Source: Poecilobothrus nobilitatus (taxonomy: Eukaryota > Arthropoda > Insecta > Diptera > Dolichopodidae). From it: a stretch of DNA of 64,000 nucleotides. Shown here in pieces: positions 12,165-24,855 of the stretch. A program made the translations under genes and the position numbers. The stretch is taken from assembly GCA_947095535.1 (NCBI GenBank), contig OX352773.1, positions 210,262,093 through 210,326,092 of the forward strand, given 5' to 3'. The number at the start of each line of letters is the position of its first letter. Within the stretch, counting starts at the first letter, position 1. Under the pieces are notes generated by a model, which worked only from the letters and a program-made list of their open reading frames with translations, was not told the DNA's origin and made no database searches.

Positions 12165-12935
12165 ATAGAGTGCTCACAAGTTTTTTCCACCGATCCCGAT
12201 CTTTGGCTAGACGTTTGATTTGTGGCCATGTTTTATCTAGCAATCTTCAATTAACACGATGGTTTTCGAAGTTTTATTGGTCTCCAACATGTTGGGTGTT
12301 CTGGAGATTCGAATTCCCTTCGAATAACTATTTCATTAGATTTTGGTTTCTCTTCCTCAGAGTGTGACCGATCTTTGTCCACCATTTTTTGCCTTGTTCT
12401 TCGCCATATTTCTTGCTTTGGAATCGTGTTCGACCTTCGTATACCTTAATGATGTGGCAAGGCAAGGGTTATTATATGTCTGTAGTTTTTTTTAAATGTT
12501 ACTTGCCATTTTCCATGTTAACAAGCATACAAGAAAACAGTCTTAACATTACTTTTGAAAAGCCTTAATTTAGTGCGTAAGAAAATTGAGTTTGGTTGCT
12601 ATAGACTGGTGTATATCTTGGTGGTATCCCAAAAAGTGGTATTAGTTTTGCTTTACAGATTCGACATTTAGTTCAGTTTCTCCACCTGTGGTTAAAATAC
12701 TACACCTAGATAGCTAAACAACTCAATTTCCTCTTCTGGAATTTAAACCATGAGTATTGTTAGATGGTTAAGTGTGTTGCTCGCTCGCATGAATTTGGAT
12801 TTGCTGATATTTATTCTGAGTGCAGGATAATTTCCATTTGCAATGCAATCCTTGATAAATTTTATTAAAACCTCGATTCGTATATGTCAGGAAACACACA
12901 TCCTCGGCGTAGATGAATAGATGTGATCATAAGAT
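12165..12935 (-). pseudogene. Non-LTR retrotransposon relic, C-terminal reverse-transcriptase part
   Basis: GC content is clearly above the flanks. On the minus strand, starting near 12930, broken frames give 'IYAEDVCFL' (in place of a YADD-type active site), then a 'LRINISKSKFM' segment and a 'SYLGV' segment. Near the end come 'GHTLRKRNQNLM' and 'TWPQIKRLAKDRDRWKKL' followed by 'LCPN'. This order and the closing Trp-rich motif match the 3' end of a common insect LINE ORF2 (a DUF6451-type tail). Many frameshifts and stops show a long-dead copy. The identification is from motif recognition. Confidence 0.7.
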
Positions 12936-14465
12936 CTCGAGATGGCTCAAGTGATCAGAAAGTCGCCATGTTCATGAATACAAACGAAACAAAATTAGCA
13001 TATCATAATGAATATCACTGAAATTAAATAAAAGAAAGTATACATTGTTTTATATAAACTATATAATTTTATTTTGATAAAATTTTCTAAATTTATTAAT
13101 TAATTTCATTTGTTTTTAAATTATTGCACCATTAAAAAGATTTTTTTTATTAAAGTTTATATTATTGTTATTTTTATCATTGGTATAATATGCTTTACAA
13201 TTTACAAAGCAAGCGCACAAATATGAATAAAAGAACCGAAGGGATTTAAACTTTTTATTTATTTTTTTACCAATGTATTTAAGTTTAGCTCCCCTACAGA
13301 TTTTTGTTAAAGTAAAGAAGCACAAACATCTATAGGAGGGTTCCAGAAATAACTTCGTTACATACTAACTAACTGCTTTTATTGTAACAACAATCACATC
13401 ACGTTTTAATAACAAATTATTTCAATTTCTTTGAATTTTTTTTTTTTTTTGATCCTATACAGTATTTCTGGTATTTTTACTTCTTGTTTTACATTAAAAA
13501 CAAAAAAAAAAAATTACCTTTAGTTTTAGTTTGCTGCTTGTTTTCTCTATCATTTTCATGGTCAACCGATAATATTTTATTTTTTGAAAATGTAATTTTT
13601 TTTGAATATTTTTTTAATATTTCACTTTTTCTCGAAAAAGAAAATTGGTAGCTTCCAATTCGAAAAGGGCTTTTTTTTTTGCTCTTGTTATTATTATTGT
13701 TATTATTTATTTGATTATACAAATAATTCAACTTAATAACATTTATTTACCAATTGAATTTATTTCAATTGAACTCATGTTGTGTTTAAGCAAAGAATTA
13801 AAACAGAAAATACATAAAAGAAAAAAAATTAACAAAATGAAAAAAAAAAAGGATTCCATTAAAACTCATCCTTTATATGCTGTATTTGAATTCTTGAAGC
13901 AAATAAAAATAAAAATGTAACGTAACTCAAAATGCAAATTATATAAAAAATGTTTCTAAAATAAATATTGAATAGAGCCAACACTCCAAAACTATATTTT
14001 CTAATGTATTCTTAAAGCTATAGTAAAGGTCTTGTAAAATTTAAAATGTATTAAGGTAATAAATGCTACTGAGCTATTTCAAAAACTTAAATGATCTGCA
14101 AAGTTAAAACATACTAGTTAGAATTTTTCATGGATGGTTTTAGCAAAAGATGTTTCGAAAAATTTTTTTGAAATATTTAAATAATATAATTTATATTTAC
14201 TTACGGATTTATTAGATAAGATTATCTAAAGCACATAATATAGTTGTAGATAAGAGTTTAAAATTAAGGAGGATCTTATGGAATAACAATGTAATTTTTT
14301 TTTGGATATTGAACATACTTTATTTGTGTTTGATTAATTTAGAAGGAGTAGAATTTTACATAAAACTAACATTTTGTAATATTTATTATAGAAACAATAC
14401 ATTTTTTTTTTTTGTATACAACTTTTACTGAATTACGCGCAATATTATTTAAAAAAAAAAAATTC
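12936..14465. other. No confirmed gene
   Basis: AT-rich. A minus-strand frame at 13731-13489 has an Asn run, then a segment of reasonable composition that ends at a possible splice donor (AAAG/GTAATTT near 13518). Without an acceptor or partner exon it is not called a gene. Confidence 0.4.
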
Positions 14466-14780
14466 CATCTTAAACCAAAATCATAAATCATGGAATAATT
14501 TAAAAAATTTTTAAGTAGGTTATAAAAAATATTGACTTAAAAACACGACATCTGACTAAAAACTAAACAAAAAATTTTAATGAGAAAAAAAACTCTTCCA
14601 AAAAAAATGTCCTTTTTTTTATTATCCAATTCTAGTTATACGTCATCATAATTGTTTTAGTTTAACGAACTACTTCCACACGTATTGATATTTCAAATTC
14701 GACGAATTTAAATGAATCCTTTCTTTCGAGCAGAGATTTCAAGAATTTAAAAATTAGTATTGGCAATAAATAAATATTTC
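14466..14780 (+). repeat. Dispersed repeat pair, copy 1
   Basis: It shares 'atcttaaaccaaaatcataa', 'ttgacttaaaaacacgac', 'aaaaatttgaa' or its variants, 'taattctag' and 'cataattgttttagt' in the same order and spacing with 18186-18520. It is either a degraded transposon family or an old segmental duplication. No coding capacity. Confidence 0.6.
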
Positions 14781-17700
14781 TTAAAAAAAAAAACTGTTTT
14801 AACATTACCTAAACTTTTCTAGTATTTTTTTGCTTGATCATTTGCACAACTTCTTAATTTGTAATTCAAAATATTTTAAAAAGAAGTTCTTTTCATTTCA
14901 ACATTAATACTAAATCCCGCACTTTCTTTGCGTCTATTCTAATCTGTTAAGAAAAAAACGAAAATATCTTGGTGGTTTTTTTTTTTTCTGGAAGATTTAG
15001 GTGAACTCTTTGACAGAAGAATTTGAGAAGCTTTCAAAGGTTCTTCGGTTAAGAGTGGTAATATTTTGGGATAACTGTAAGGAAACTTAAAACCAATTCT
15101 CGCTGAATAGGTTTTCTACGTAATTTGAAGAAATATTCAAACCCTAAAAAGTATAAATGAAATAAAACGGCTCATCTATTTTATAAAGTTGAATTATTCG
15201 TTAAGAAATAAATAACGATGATAAAAGTCCAAAGACCAAAGGCATAAAAAACGATCTACATTGAAATGTAACATCAAAGAAGAAGATGAGTCTTTCTTAA
15301 CATTAAAAAAATAAAACTATCGCCAGACAGGCAATCAAATTAAACTAATCAATAATTAAAAATTAATATTGAAAATTTTATTAAAAAAAGAAATGCGTTT
15401 ATAATTCATAATTGAGGAGCTCAGATATTTAAAAATAAAAAAAAAAAATTATACTAAAAATACAGATAAAAAAAAATATACAAGAAACAAATAAATATGA
15501 TGACATATCGCGTCATAGTTCAAACAACAGGGAATCCTTTAGATCAATTTTAGGCACAGCATGCCAATATCCACTATAGAAAAACTTGGTTGTCTTCAAA
15601 TAACAACGTAAAAATTTTGAAATTATTTTTCTTTCATATAACTTTTTTGTTTTTGTTTTTGTTTTTTTTTTTTTTGTTTAATTTTTGGAGATTTAAATGA
15701 ATTCCTGCCCTTTTGCTTTGTACATACATAAATTTTATTTATATAAAAGTTTATATTAGCTCCATATATATGTCATATTCTATAACAACAAGAGAAGCAG
15801 GAAAACTTAAAACTAAGGAGTTGTCATATGTTATTAGTTATTATAACATGCTCCCTTGTATATCCTTTTACTCCGATTTTTAAAGATTATTTTTTTTTTT
15901 TTTATACTTTGATTGTCTGTTTGACTTCAGTTTCACTTTTATGTAAATTTTATTTTAAATACTTTATATATAAAGTTCTTAAAATATAAAAAAAAATCAT
16001 TACAAGGCATCAAATAGTATTAAAGTATCGTTTAAGGTCTAATAAATTTAAGTCTTAAAACCTAAATAATATATTTAAGCATTTAATTGATTTGTAAATT
16101 AATTTATTAATTTATTGATCTTCACTTAATGAGCTTTAATTGATGACCTATTTGCAGTTTTTGCGTTCTTTAGATACCTATATTTTGTTTTTTGTTTGTA
16201 TGTACTTATATTTTAATTTGCAGTTTCGCTTCAGATTAAAATTAATTCTACCGTTGTTTTTTAATTTTCGTACCATTCTATTCGAAACACTCTCACTCCA
16301 ATTAGTTTAATATTTGTTTAGACAAACAAATGCAACTGATATTGAGTCTATTATATGAAGTCACGTAAGTATTTTTAAATGATGAGTGAGATAATTTTAA
16401 AAATCATCAGCTTCACTTTAATTTTCACTGTTAATTTGATTTTATAATAATTATTTTTCATTGTCCATTGCTAGAACAGTTGTAAGCTTAGCTAGCTTTA
16501 TCATATCGGAAGAAAATGAAGCTACAGTAGATCTCGCGTTAAACGAAAAAATAAATCCAACCAATGATTTTATATTAATAGGGAAAAAATTAAATTTTAA
16601 GTTAAAAAAACAAAAAGCACCATTTAAATAAACTGATTTACCGTTATTTAGATAACGATATTTTGTTTTTGTATTTTTATTATTTACTCTTCTTATATAA
16701 ATATGTATGTATTTAATTTTGATGGTGGCAATAGTAAAAGTGGCGGCAATATAACAATTTAATAGGCTTATTTGCTTACAACAAAGTCCCGACAAGATTT
16801 TGTTTTTTTGTTTGTCTCCTTTTTGCATAAAATAATCGTTTTTTTTTTTCGGTTTTAAATATTTTGAATAAATAAATTCAAAAAATTCATGATCTTACCA
16901 TTTTATTTTTGCTGATTTTGTTACAAATTTTTTCTTTTAGGGATTTTTCGTAACATATTTTTTTTTTTTTTTGCTTATTATGTGAAAATTTCGTGAAATT
17001 TATTCAATTTATATGCTATGAAGAACATGTGTATAATAAACGCCCTCTAACAGAGTAAAGTTGAAAAAAAGAAAAATAATAAATTAAAAAAAATTGTAAT
17101 AAGAAATTGAAATTTATGAAATATGTATATAAAAAAATTATGTTACGTGATAAAAGGACATTTGTTTACTTAAAAAAAAAAAATAAAAACAAAAACAAAA
17201 TAAATTTTTTTTAAGGACGAAAATTTAATTTTCTTTTTTTTATTTTGCTTTTATCAACATTATAAATCGTTTAATGTCATTTATAAATTGACGGTGATTA
17301 GAGTGTAATAATTTAAGTTTTAATAATCAGATTTACAAAATAAAAAAAATATAGGTTTTAAAAAAAAAAATTAATAACAATAATTTTGGAAATTATTTAG
17401 ATTAAATTTATTATTTGTCTGTAAGATAGTTTCCAGTTGCAGTATAAAAATAATTTAGCCAATTTTTAAAGTGTAGCGTTTCACAAAAGAATGTAATTTA
17501 GTTATAATTGGAAAAACTAAGCAAAAAAATTTATTTGAAAAACTCATAGAAAATGGTGTTTTTCATTTTAAAATAAAAGAAACAAATGTAGCAAAATTAA
17601 TAAAAAGTTTTGAGGAATATTAACTATGGCAATGTTGAATTATGTTGTTAAAAAAATAATTAAATAAGTAAAGTTTTAATAGGTGCAAGAGCCTACAACC

Positions 17701-18185
17701 ACATGTTTTAATCAGTATAACCATTAAGGAAGTATAATATATATACTTAATGGAATTACACTGGATATTTTTTTTAATCTAGATGTCAGGAAATTTATAA
17801 ATAAAGATAGCTTTAATTTAATATTTTACATCTGATATTTCCCGTTATGAATAACCAATATTTTCATATCACCAAAGTTTTTATTTGCGAGAACATTTGG
17901 GTAACGACTGACGATCGTCACACAGATCTGATAATAAACTGTAACTAAAAATTTAATTTTGATTAATTTATTACATTATTTATTTAGAAAGAGCAGCTTC
18001 AGAACAAAAAAATATTATTAAGAAAAAAAGAAAAGTATATCTGAGAATATCTCAAAAAAAAAAAACCTTAAAATTTTATAACAATTTATTTTGTTTCTTT
18101 CATACAAATTTTGCCATATAGTATTACACAAATCTTAACAAAAACTTTTTCATTCAAGTTTACAATCTAATTCTTAAATAATTTT
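14781..18185. other. No confirmed gene
   Basis: AT-rich. The most coding-like piece is a minus-strand tail ending at 16451 (about 25 residues, ending TTVLAMDNEK) after a possible acceptor 'actgtag' near 16522. It is too short to call. Confidence 0.4.
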
Positions 18186-18520
18186 CATCTTAAACCAAAA
18201 TCATAAATCATATAATAATTTCAAAATTTTTGAACCATTTTGAACAATAAAATTAGGTACAAAAAAAAAAAATTGACTTAAAAACACGACTTTTGCCTAA
18301 AAAGTAAACAAAAAATTTGAAGGGGTAAAAACAAAAAACATCCTTACAAAAATTAAAAAAGGACATCCCTTTTTATTTTATTATTATCTAATTCTAGGTA
18401 TGCCTCATAATTGTTTTAGTCGAAGGATATTCATATACATACATACCTACGCATTAGTAAATGTTTTTCTAATTCAAAGAATTTATTTAATGAATCCTTT
18501 AAAAAATTCTTAAAAATTTT
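18186..18520 (+). repeat. Dispersed repeat pair, copy 2
   Basis: Direct-orientation counterpart of 14466-14780, about 3.7 kb away, diverged by substitutions and small insertions. Both copies continue through a 'aatgaatccttt' block (14715 and 18495). Confidence 0.6.
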
Positions 18521-20704
18521 TTAAATTTGGTAATGATAATAATAAAAAAGGATATTAATTGATGAAATATTATGCAATCAATATATATATATATATTCTT
18601 TACAAAAAAAAAAAAAAAAAACAAAAATCTACTTAAAATATTTCTTATTATATATGCAAACATTTTACAACATATTCAACATAAAATATGTATTACTGTC
18701 AGATTAAATTCGTGATTTTTGACAAGAACGTTTTATGACATGATTTATTACAAAAAAAATTTATTGTTATTTTTTATTATGTCATAATTTTATGTCAAAC
18801 TCATATATTTCATTTTTAACCAGTCCATCAAGTCAAAGAAGAAACCTTTATTTTCAATTACGATTTACGAGTATTTATTTTGTTGTTAACTTTATAAAAT
18901 TTTACTGTAAACTATTAATATTAAAAATAGGTACTAAAAATAAATTTGCAACATTTCAACAAAAAAAAAAAACAAAAATAAAAAAATATAGTTGATTTGG
19001 AAAGAAAGATTTACAGATTAAAGGTAAATACATTGAGCTTCATTAATATCCCGAATTATCGAGCCCCAGATGTACAATAACAATATAGGCAATAACGATA
19101 CGAACTATTGTGACTCTGTCATTAATAAAATAATTTATGTATTAGTTAAAGTTGATATATTATTCAATAAAACTAGGTACTATCATTTGGATTTTAATAT
19201 AATTTAATGAAAAATTTCCACTTTAGACCGTTGGCCAGTTATTATCACAAAAATTAAATAATAATTACTTATATTGGTCTGATTATAATATTTATGTTAT
19301 CATCTAATAAAAATTAATAAATTGTTATCAATATTATCAAGTTACAAAAAATAAATTAGTATACTGGGTACATTTAAACTTATGACACTAACTGTATTAT
19401 ATAACATATATAAACAGTAAAAAATAAATTTTTTTAGCTATAAATAATATATGTAATTCATATACCAATTCTGATTTATTTACGTGGATTTTGGGTTTTA
19501 AGGAGGTATATAAATAAATGTCACGAAGATTTTATGACCTTGTTTAACAATCAGGTCGAAATATTTAAGTATAAAAATTTGATTTAACTGTACAGTCTGA
19601 GAAAACATTCAGTTTAGATTATTGTTACTATATTGAAACAAGCGATAATTTGTTTGTGATTTATGGCCAATCATTGTATGTAAGAGTTTTAAAAAAAAAA
19701 AAAATTATGTAAACAATTTCAAGGAAAAATATGTTCGTTCTTGTAAGGAATTTATACGAATTGCTTACGATTTTAAACTCAGTTATTTTTGAGTAAATTT
19801 AGTATAATCTGACTACTGAAATGAATGTACACATATAATATTATCTCTTGTAAGTAGTAAGGACATATTATATTTTTAAAGCAGATTTAACATTTTTTAA
19901 ATGAATAAGAAATAAAGTAAAATATAGCTGAAAATATTGTGTAAGCCATTCAATCCTTGATTCAATATAGTTATTTTCATTTATCATATTTGACAATCGA
20001 GTCGTTGTTGTTTGAAATTAATCTTTTACTCTAAAATGAGTAAACATACTGTCATTTTTTGATTTTTATTTACTATTAGAGTTATTTTTAAATTTATAAC
20101 AAGACATATTATTTTTTCAATAGTAAAATAAAAGTCAGTGTCAAAGTCATATCAGTTTTAGCAATCTAAATTTTAGAGCTAGAACCCAAAATTCAAAAAG
20201 TTATTTTGGAAAGAATAACACATAATAAATTTTCGGATGTTTATTTGTGGAGGTTTGTAATTGACACTCTTAACTATTCAATAAATAGTTAAGGGTGTCA
20301 AATAATAAATTTTAATTTTAACTATAGGTTTATTCTTTAATTTTAACATTTTACTGTATCAATGTCCATATAACGATATAATAATGTCTGGTGTCTTAAA
20401 CTTTCACTAATTAATTTATAAATATATACTTTTTGATTTCAGGCAAAACTCATATGTAGAAATTATTTAATAATAAAATAATTGGTCTAACTGTTAGACT
20501 CTAACATATTATTGAATGCATATAGACATTCTGCATTATGTTCTTGAAAGTTTAAGGTATTTCACCGTTATTTTACTTTCTCGTGAGTGTTAATTGTTTT
20601 AGTTACTTAAAAAATTTTTTTTATCACATTTACAAAACCATTTTCTATTCCTAAAAATGTCTCCATTTAAAATAAAAAGTATTGACCATGATCTAAACTC
20701 TAAG
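18521..20704. other. No gene seen; one short hairpin
   Basis: AT-rich sequence. A short inverted repeat at 20261-20278 / 20284-20301 (ttgacactcttaactatt, one mismatch) is the only clear structure. Confidence 0.5.
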
Positions 20705-21487
20705 TAAGGCGCCAGTTATAGTTATCATTGAAATGCTTCCGGGAAATGTTCATTTTCAATTTTTTTGCAGCAAAGACATATAAAATTTAACAAAAGTGTT
20801 GATTTAATGTTTAAATACTTTCTCAAGAATAAATTCTGCTACGAATTTTTATATTTTAAGTTAAATATTTAAAAATAAAATCAATTTTATAATTTTCCGG
20901 ATTGGTAGTCATTTTCCTGAACAACTGATCAGTAATTTTGCTAATGAAACAAAATTGTTCCAATGACATATGTTTCATTTCTTCCCATTGCAGTTTGTCA
21001 TTGAAAGAAAATCTGATGCGATTCTTGATATATTTCATTATGATTTTGTATTTTAATGAGTTGAGACTTAAAATTTGTTTTTTATTATTTTGTTTAAGTT
21101 TAGTTTTAAAATTTTTTGTTTTAAAATGAAAATTTCAAAAAAAGTAAAACAAAAAAATAATTCTAGAAATAAATAATAATTATACTTTTTTATTCTTCTC
21201 AATTCAGCCAATGTCATTAAATAAAATAATCTTTTTTTATTCTTTATTAGTACCATTTTCTGCCAATAATAATTAAATAAATAAAAATAATAAAACTTTA
21301 TTTTGCAAAAATCGAAATAACGCTAACAACAATTTAAATTACATTTACTTTTATTTTGCTATTTGACAGATCATTTTAATGACAGTTTTCTCTGATGGCT
21401 ATAATCGCCTATACGGAAAAAAGTATACGTTTTCAATGAAACGTTTTTTCCGGAAGCATTTCAATGATAGCTATAACTGGCGCCTAA
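20705..21487. mobile_element. PIF/Harbinger-like MITE with TAA target duplication
   Basis: Terminal inverted repeats begin GGCGCCAGTTATAG at 20708 and end with the reverse complement at 21484. They match over about 35 bases with few differences. The element is 777 bases and is flanked by TAA (20705-20707 and 21485-21487), the 3-base TWA duplication typical of PIF/Harbinger. Inside the right end a second, weaker copy of the terminal motif appears (ggcgattatagccatcagag, reverse strand), a subterminal repeat. The open frame across the right end is only the inverted repeat read as codons. No transposase is encoded. Confidence 0.75.
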
Positions 21488-22396
21488 GGATAATTACCTC
21501 TATTATTATTTATAGTTCTTTATTTTATAAAGTTAATCCGCATGAATATAAAAAAATTTATCTGAACATTTTACTGAATAGTTAACAAAAAGATTGCTAA
21601 TCGTATAAATATTGTAATAATTTGGTTATTAAAAATTCAATGCTGTTATAAAAAATAAAACTAAAACTTACTTCATACATCATAAATTATAGAAAATCAA
21701 AAAATAAAATGATTTTTATAAATTTTGCCTGATTAAAATTTATTATTTCATTAAAATTAGTTATAGCAATAAACTTTCTCTCAAACACTCTAACAATATA
21801 TAATAATTATTTTTTTGATAATTCATAGTTAAATTTTAAAATATTAAAAAAAAAACAACAATACATTGAATTGTTATTTGAATACCAAACCACAAACGAT
21901 CCATTCATTAATATTACAAATCTTTTATATTATAATTAAAATAAATTACTTGCTTCCTTCTTAAATTTTTTATTAATTAAAAAAAAAAAAAACCAAAACA
22001 ACCAAGCAATATTTTTAACCATAAAATAATTAAAAAAAAAAATAGATTTATATTCTCCAATCGCCATTTCTTTTTTTTTTTTTGTTTAAATATTTTTTTA
22101 ATGTTTGCGAACATAAAAATGTGAAAGGATTCATATAATAAATTTCTCTTGAAATTTTTTTTTTTTTACTTTATTATTTGATTATTCTGCTGCTTACTGC
22201 AGCATTAAATCAATTAAAAACGTACCACCATTTTTTAATTAAAAAAAAAAAAATATTTTCAGACTTATTATTTTTTCACCCCCATTAATTTCTCATTGGA
22301 AATTTTCATTCTTATTAAATCATGAAAACCTTAAAGAAAACAAAACATTTTAATAAATAATATTAAGCATTAAATAAAAGTTATACATATTATACA
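21488..22396. other. No gene seen
   Basis: AT-rich spacer between the Harbinger-like MITE and the Tc1 element, with several A and T runs. Confidence 0.5.
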
Positions 22397-22398
22397 TA

Positions 22399-22620
22399 CA
22401 GTGTTGGCCATAACATACGCAACTTTTTTTCATATAATACAAATTTTTATTTAAAATTTATAAATTACACTACAATTGTTTTTCTTTTTACCTTTTTAAA
22501 TGGATTAAACTTAAAAATGAAAAATATTTCTCCAAATATAGTATTTAATAGGTATAAAATAAAATATTTTATTTATTTAAAATGTATTGGCGGAAATCGA
22601 ATGGACAAAACATATGCAAC
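22399..22620 (+). repeat. Left terminal inverted repeat of the Tc1 element
   Basis: Matches the reverse complement of 24009-24229 over its whole length with a few substitutions and indels. It opens CAGTGTTGGCC and closes near CATATGCAAC. Confidence 0.88.
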
Positions 22621-22663
22621 TTCGTTTCTTTTCTAATTTTTTTTTAATTTATAGTTTTTTTGT

Positions 22664-23805
22664 TCAATATTTTGTTTCATAACCGCTATTTTTTATTACA
22701 CTAGCGCATCTTCGTGGCATCGACTCTATTAAATTGTTTACTATTCATTCGGGAATGCCTTCCCAAGCAGTTTGCAGTTGAATAGATCTTCTGCATTTCT
22801 GCAGTTATTTCTTTCTATTCGTCTGTTTACTATTTCCCATAGATTTACAATTGGGTTCAAATCAGGGGATTGTGCTGGCCATTTCATCACTTCAATCCTA
22901 TTTTCTTCAAACCATCTTTTTATATTATTTGCTGTATGTTTAGGATCGTTATCATGTTGAAATATCCACCTCAGAAGCATTTCATCTTCAGCATATGGCA
23001 ACATAACATGTTCTATAATATTCATCACTTCAATCCTATTTTCTTCAAACCATCTTTTTATATTATTTGCTGTATGTTTAGGATCGTTATCATGTTGAAA
23101 TATCCACCTCAGAAGCATTTCATCTTCAACATATGGCAACATAACATGTTCCATAATATCCTTATATTGAAATCTATCCATTATACCGTCTATTTTATAA
23201 ATCGGCCCAATACCTTGTCCAGAGAAGCACCCCCACAACATTATGCTGCCTAATCCATGCTTATAAGTCGTTTTGCAGAAACGTGGATTGAACCTCTCAC
23301 TTGGAGGTCGACGTACAGTTTTCATACCATCAGATCCTTTCAAATTAAATTTTGATTCATCTGAAAACAGAACCGTCTTCCATTTTCCAACTGTCCAATT
23401 AATTTTTTCTTGTGCAAACTCCAATCTAGCTCTTCTATTTCGCTCTGAAATGAAAGGTTTCTTTGCAGCTCTAAAAGATTTAAATCCACCTTCAACTGCT
23501 CGTCTGCGAATTGTCCTACAGCTTATTTCTAAATTTAATTCATTTTGCAATTTACTGGATGATATGAAAGGATCATGTTTTATCTTCCGGATTATCATTC
23601 GATCTTCTCTTCTGGTTGTACTACGTGGCCTTCCCCCACAGTGTATAGTTTCTGTAGAACCGGTGCGATTAAATTTATTAATAATTCTACTTATAGTAGA
23701 TTTATTAATATCATATTTTATAGCCAAAACGCTTTGTTTAACACCACTCATATACTCTCGAACAATTTTTAATTTAAATTGTGAAGAATACGTTTTTCTC
23801 GCCAT
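22664..23805 (-). pseudogene. Tc1-type transposase, with in-frame duplication and broken C-terminus
   Basis: The ATG is at 23805 and the open frame reaches 22741 (354 residues). Two N-terminal helix-turn-helix units carry the DNA-binding part (about residues 1-110, with GRPRSTTRR between them as the basic linker). The DDE domain shows 'SDESKFNL' with the first Asp, 'QHDNDPKHTA' with the second, and 'SPDLNPI..LWE' with the Glu, matching the DD34E layout. A stretch of 138 bases (46 codons) is duplicated in tandem (22885-23022 and 23023-23160), so the second catalytic Asp region occurs twice. After 'AEDLF' a frameshift replaces the expected tail, which is still readable in the next frame to about 22664 behind a stop ('RRCASVIKNSGYETKY'). 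The product is probably inactive. Confidence 0.88.
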
Positions 23806-24008
23806 ATTGAGTTAAAAGAATTTTGTTTTATTTTTAGAATTAAAATATTGCAAGAACTTTACTCTAATAACTTTAAAAGATAATTAAATACTTTATTTTG
23901 TAAAATTAAATAGATGATAATAATGCATTCATGCGTAAAAATTAATATAACGGTCAATGCAGTAATATTTTTAATAAATTTTAATTAAAGTACAGTGTGA
24001 TAGAAAAA

Positions 24009-24229
24009 GTTGCATATGTTTTGTCCAATCGATTTTCGCCAATACATTTTAATAAATAAAATATTTTATTTTATACCTGTTAAATACTATATTTGGAGAA
24101 ATATTTTTCATTTTTAAGTTTAATCCATTTAAAAAGGTAAAAAGAAAAACAATTGTAGTGTGATTTCTAATTTTTAAATAAAATTTTGTATTATATGAAA
24201 AAAAGTTGCGTATGTTATGGCCAACACTG
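24009..24229 (-). repeat. Right terminal inverted repeat of the Tc1 element
   Basis: Reverse-complement partner of 22399-22620. Such long repeats often carry inner transposase-binding sites; the repeated 'cataacatacgcaac' and 'caaaacatatgcaac' motifs at the outer and inner ends of each repeat fit that layout. Confidence 0.88.
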
Positions 24230-24231
24230 TA

Positions 24232-24483
24232 TATGTACGTATATATAGTAAATGTTAGTTAGACATTAATTTATTTAAAACTTTAAGAATGTGTGGAAAA
24301 GTTTATATTTTTAACTTTTTTATACCACACTTAATGTTATATGAATTTTATATGAGACAATTTGGTAATATTTTCCTAAGCGCTGCTTAATGAAAATTTA
24401 AAAAATTTATTTCGTGAAATATATATATGTAGTATGAATCAAAATGGTGAATGCGTTCATATGTTATTAATAAACTAAAAATC
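24232..24483. other. No gene seen
   Basis: Short AT-rich spacer between the Tc1 element and the LINE fragment. Confidence 0.5.
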
Positions 24484-24855
24484 AATAATGTCTCGCTACA
24501 AACAATTTTAACGCAACACTAAAGAGGCCTCAAGTGCTCATTTCTACACGGTGGAAATCTCTAGATGATTTATAACTGGTTATGGAAATTTATTTATGGA
24601 ACTGCTAGAGAAAACTGCTAAAATGTGGGATATGCTTCCATCCAATGTGTTCTCCTCTAATGTAAATGCTCCATTTAACTATTTGAAACTTTTCAAAAGG
24701 AACCTGTACAGCTTTGTCTCTAATTTACCTCCCAATCCACCCCTTACATCTTATTTCCCTCCAAGTTCTTTCTCCTTTATCCAATCCCTTCCTTTACCTA
24801 AAATGTATAAAAGAGTCCATTTCTAATGTTTGGATAGCGTGTAAAAAAAAAAAAA
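24484..24855 (+). pseudogene. 5'-truncated LINE, ORF2 C-terminus, 3' UTR and poly(A)
   Basis: The frame at 24596-24826 reads 'KTAKMWDMLPSNVFSS' then 'FKRNLYSFVSNLPPNPPL'. This is the familiar C-terminal signature of insect non-LTR retrotransposon ORF2 proteins (pattern RTAxLWNxLPxxVFP...FKxNV). Its GC content is well above the flanks. A run of 13 A at 24843-24855 follows the stop by about 15 bases and fits a retrotransposed poly(A) tail. The 5' boundary is approximate, and no target duplication was found with confidence. The frame looks intact over this short part, but the rest of the protein is missing. Confidence 0.7.

Larger units (their letters stand above)
22399..24229 (-). mobile_element. 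Tc1-family DNA transposon with long terminal inverted repeats
   Basis: The element is 1831 bases and flanked by TA on both sides (22397-22398, 24230-24231). It starts CAGTGTTGGCCATAACATAC and ends with the reverse complement. The terminal repeats are about 221 bases long and only a few percent diverged, which suggests a fairly recent insertion. One transposase gene lies between them on the minus strand. That gene is damaged, so the copy is probably immobile unless helped in trans. Confidence 0.92.

Noticed and set aside
20261..20301. 18-base-arm hairpin, possible terminator or miRNA
   Set aside because: Too short for a microRNA precursor, and hairpin terminators are not expected in eukaryotic DNA; probably chance or a repeat remnant.
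21379..21585. 68-codon frame at the right end of the Harbinger-like MITE
   Set aside because: Its readable part is the terminal inverted repeat; no transposase motif.
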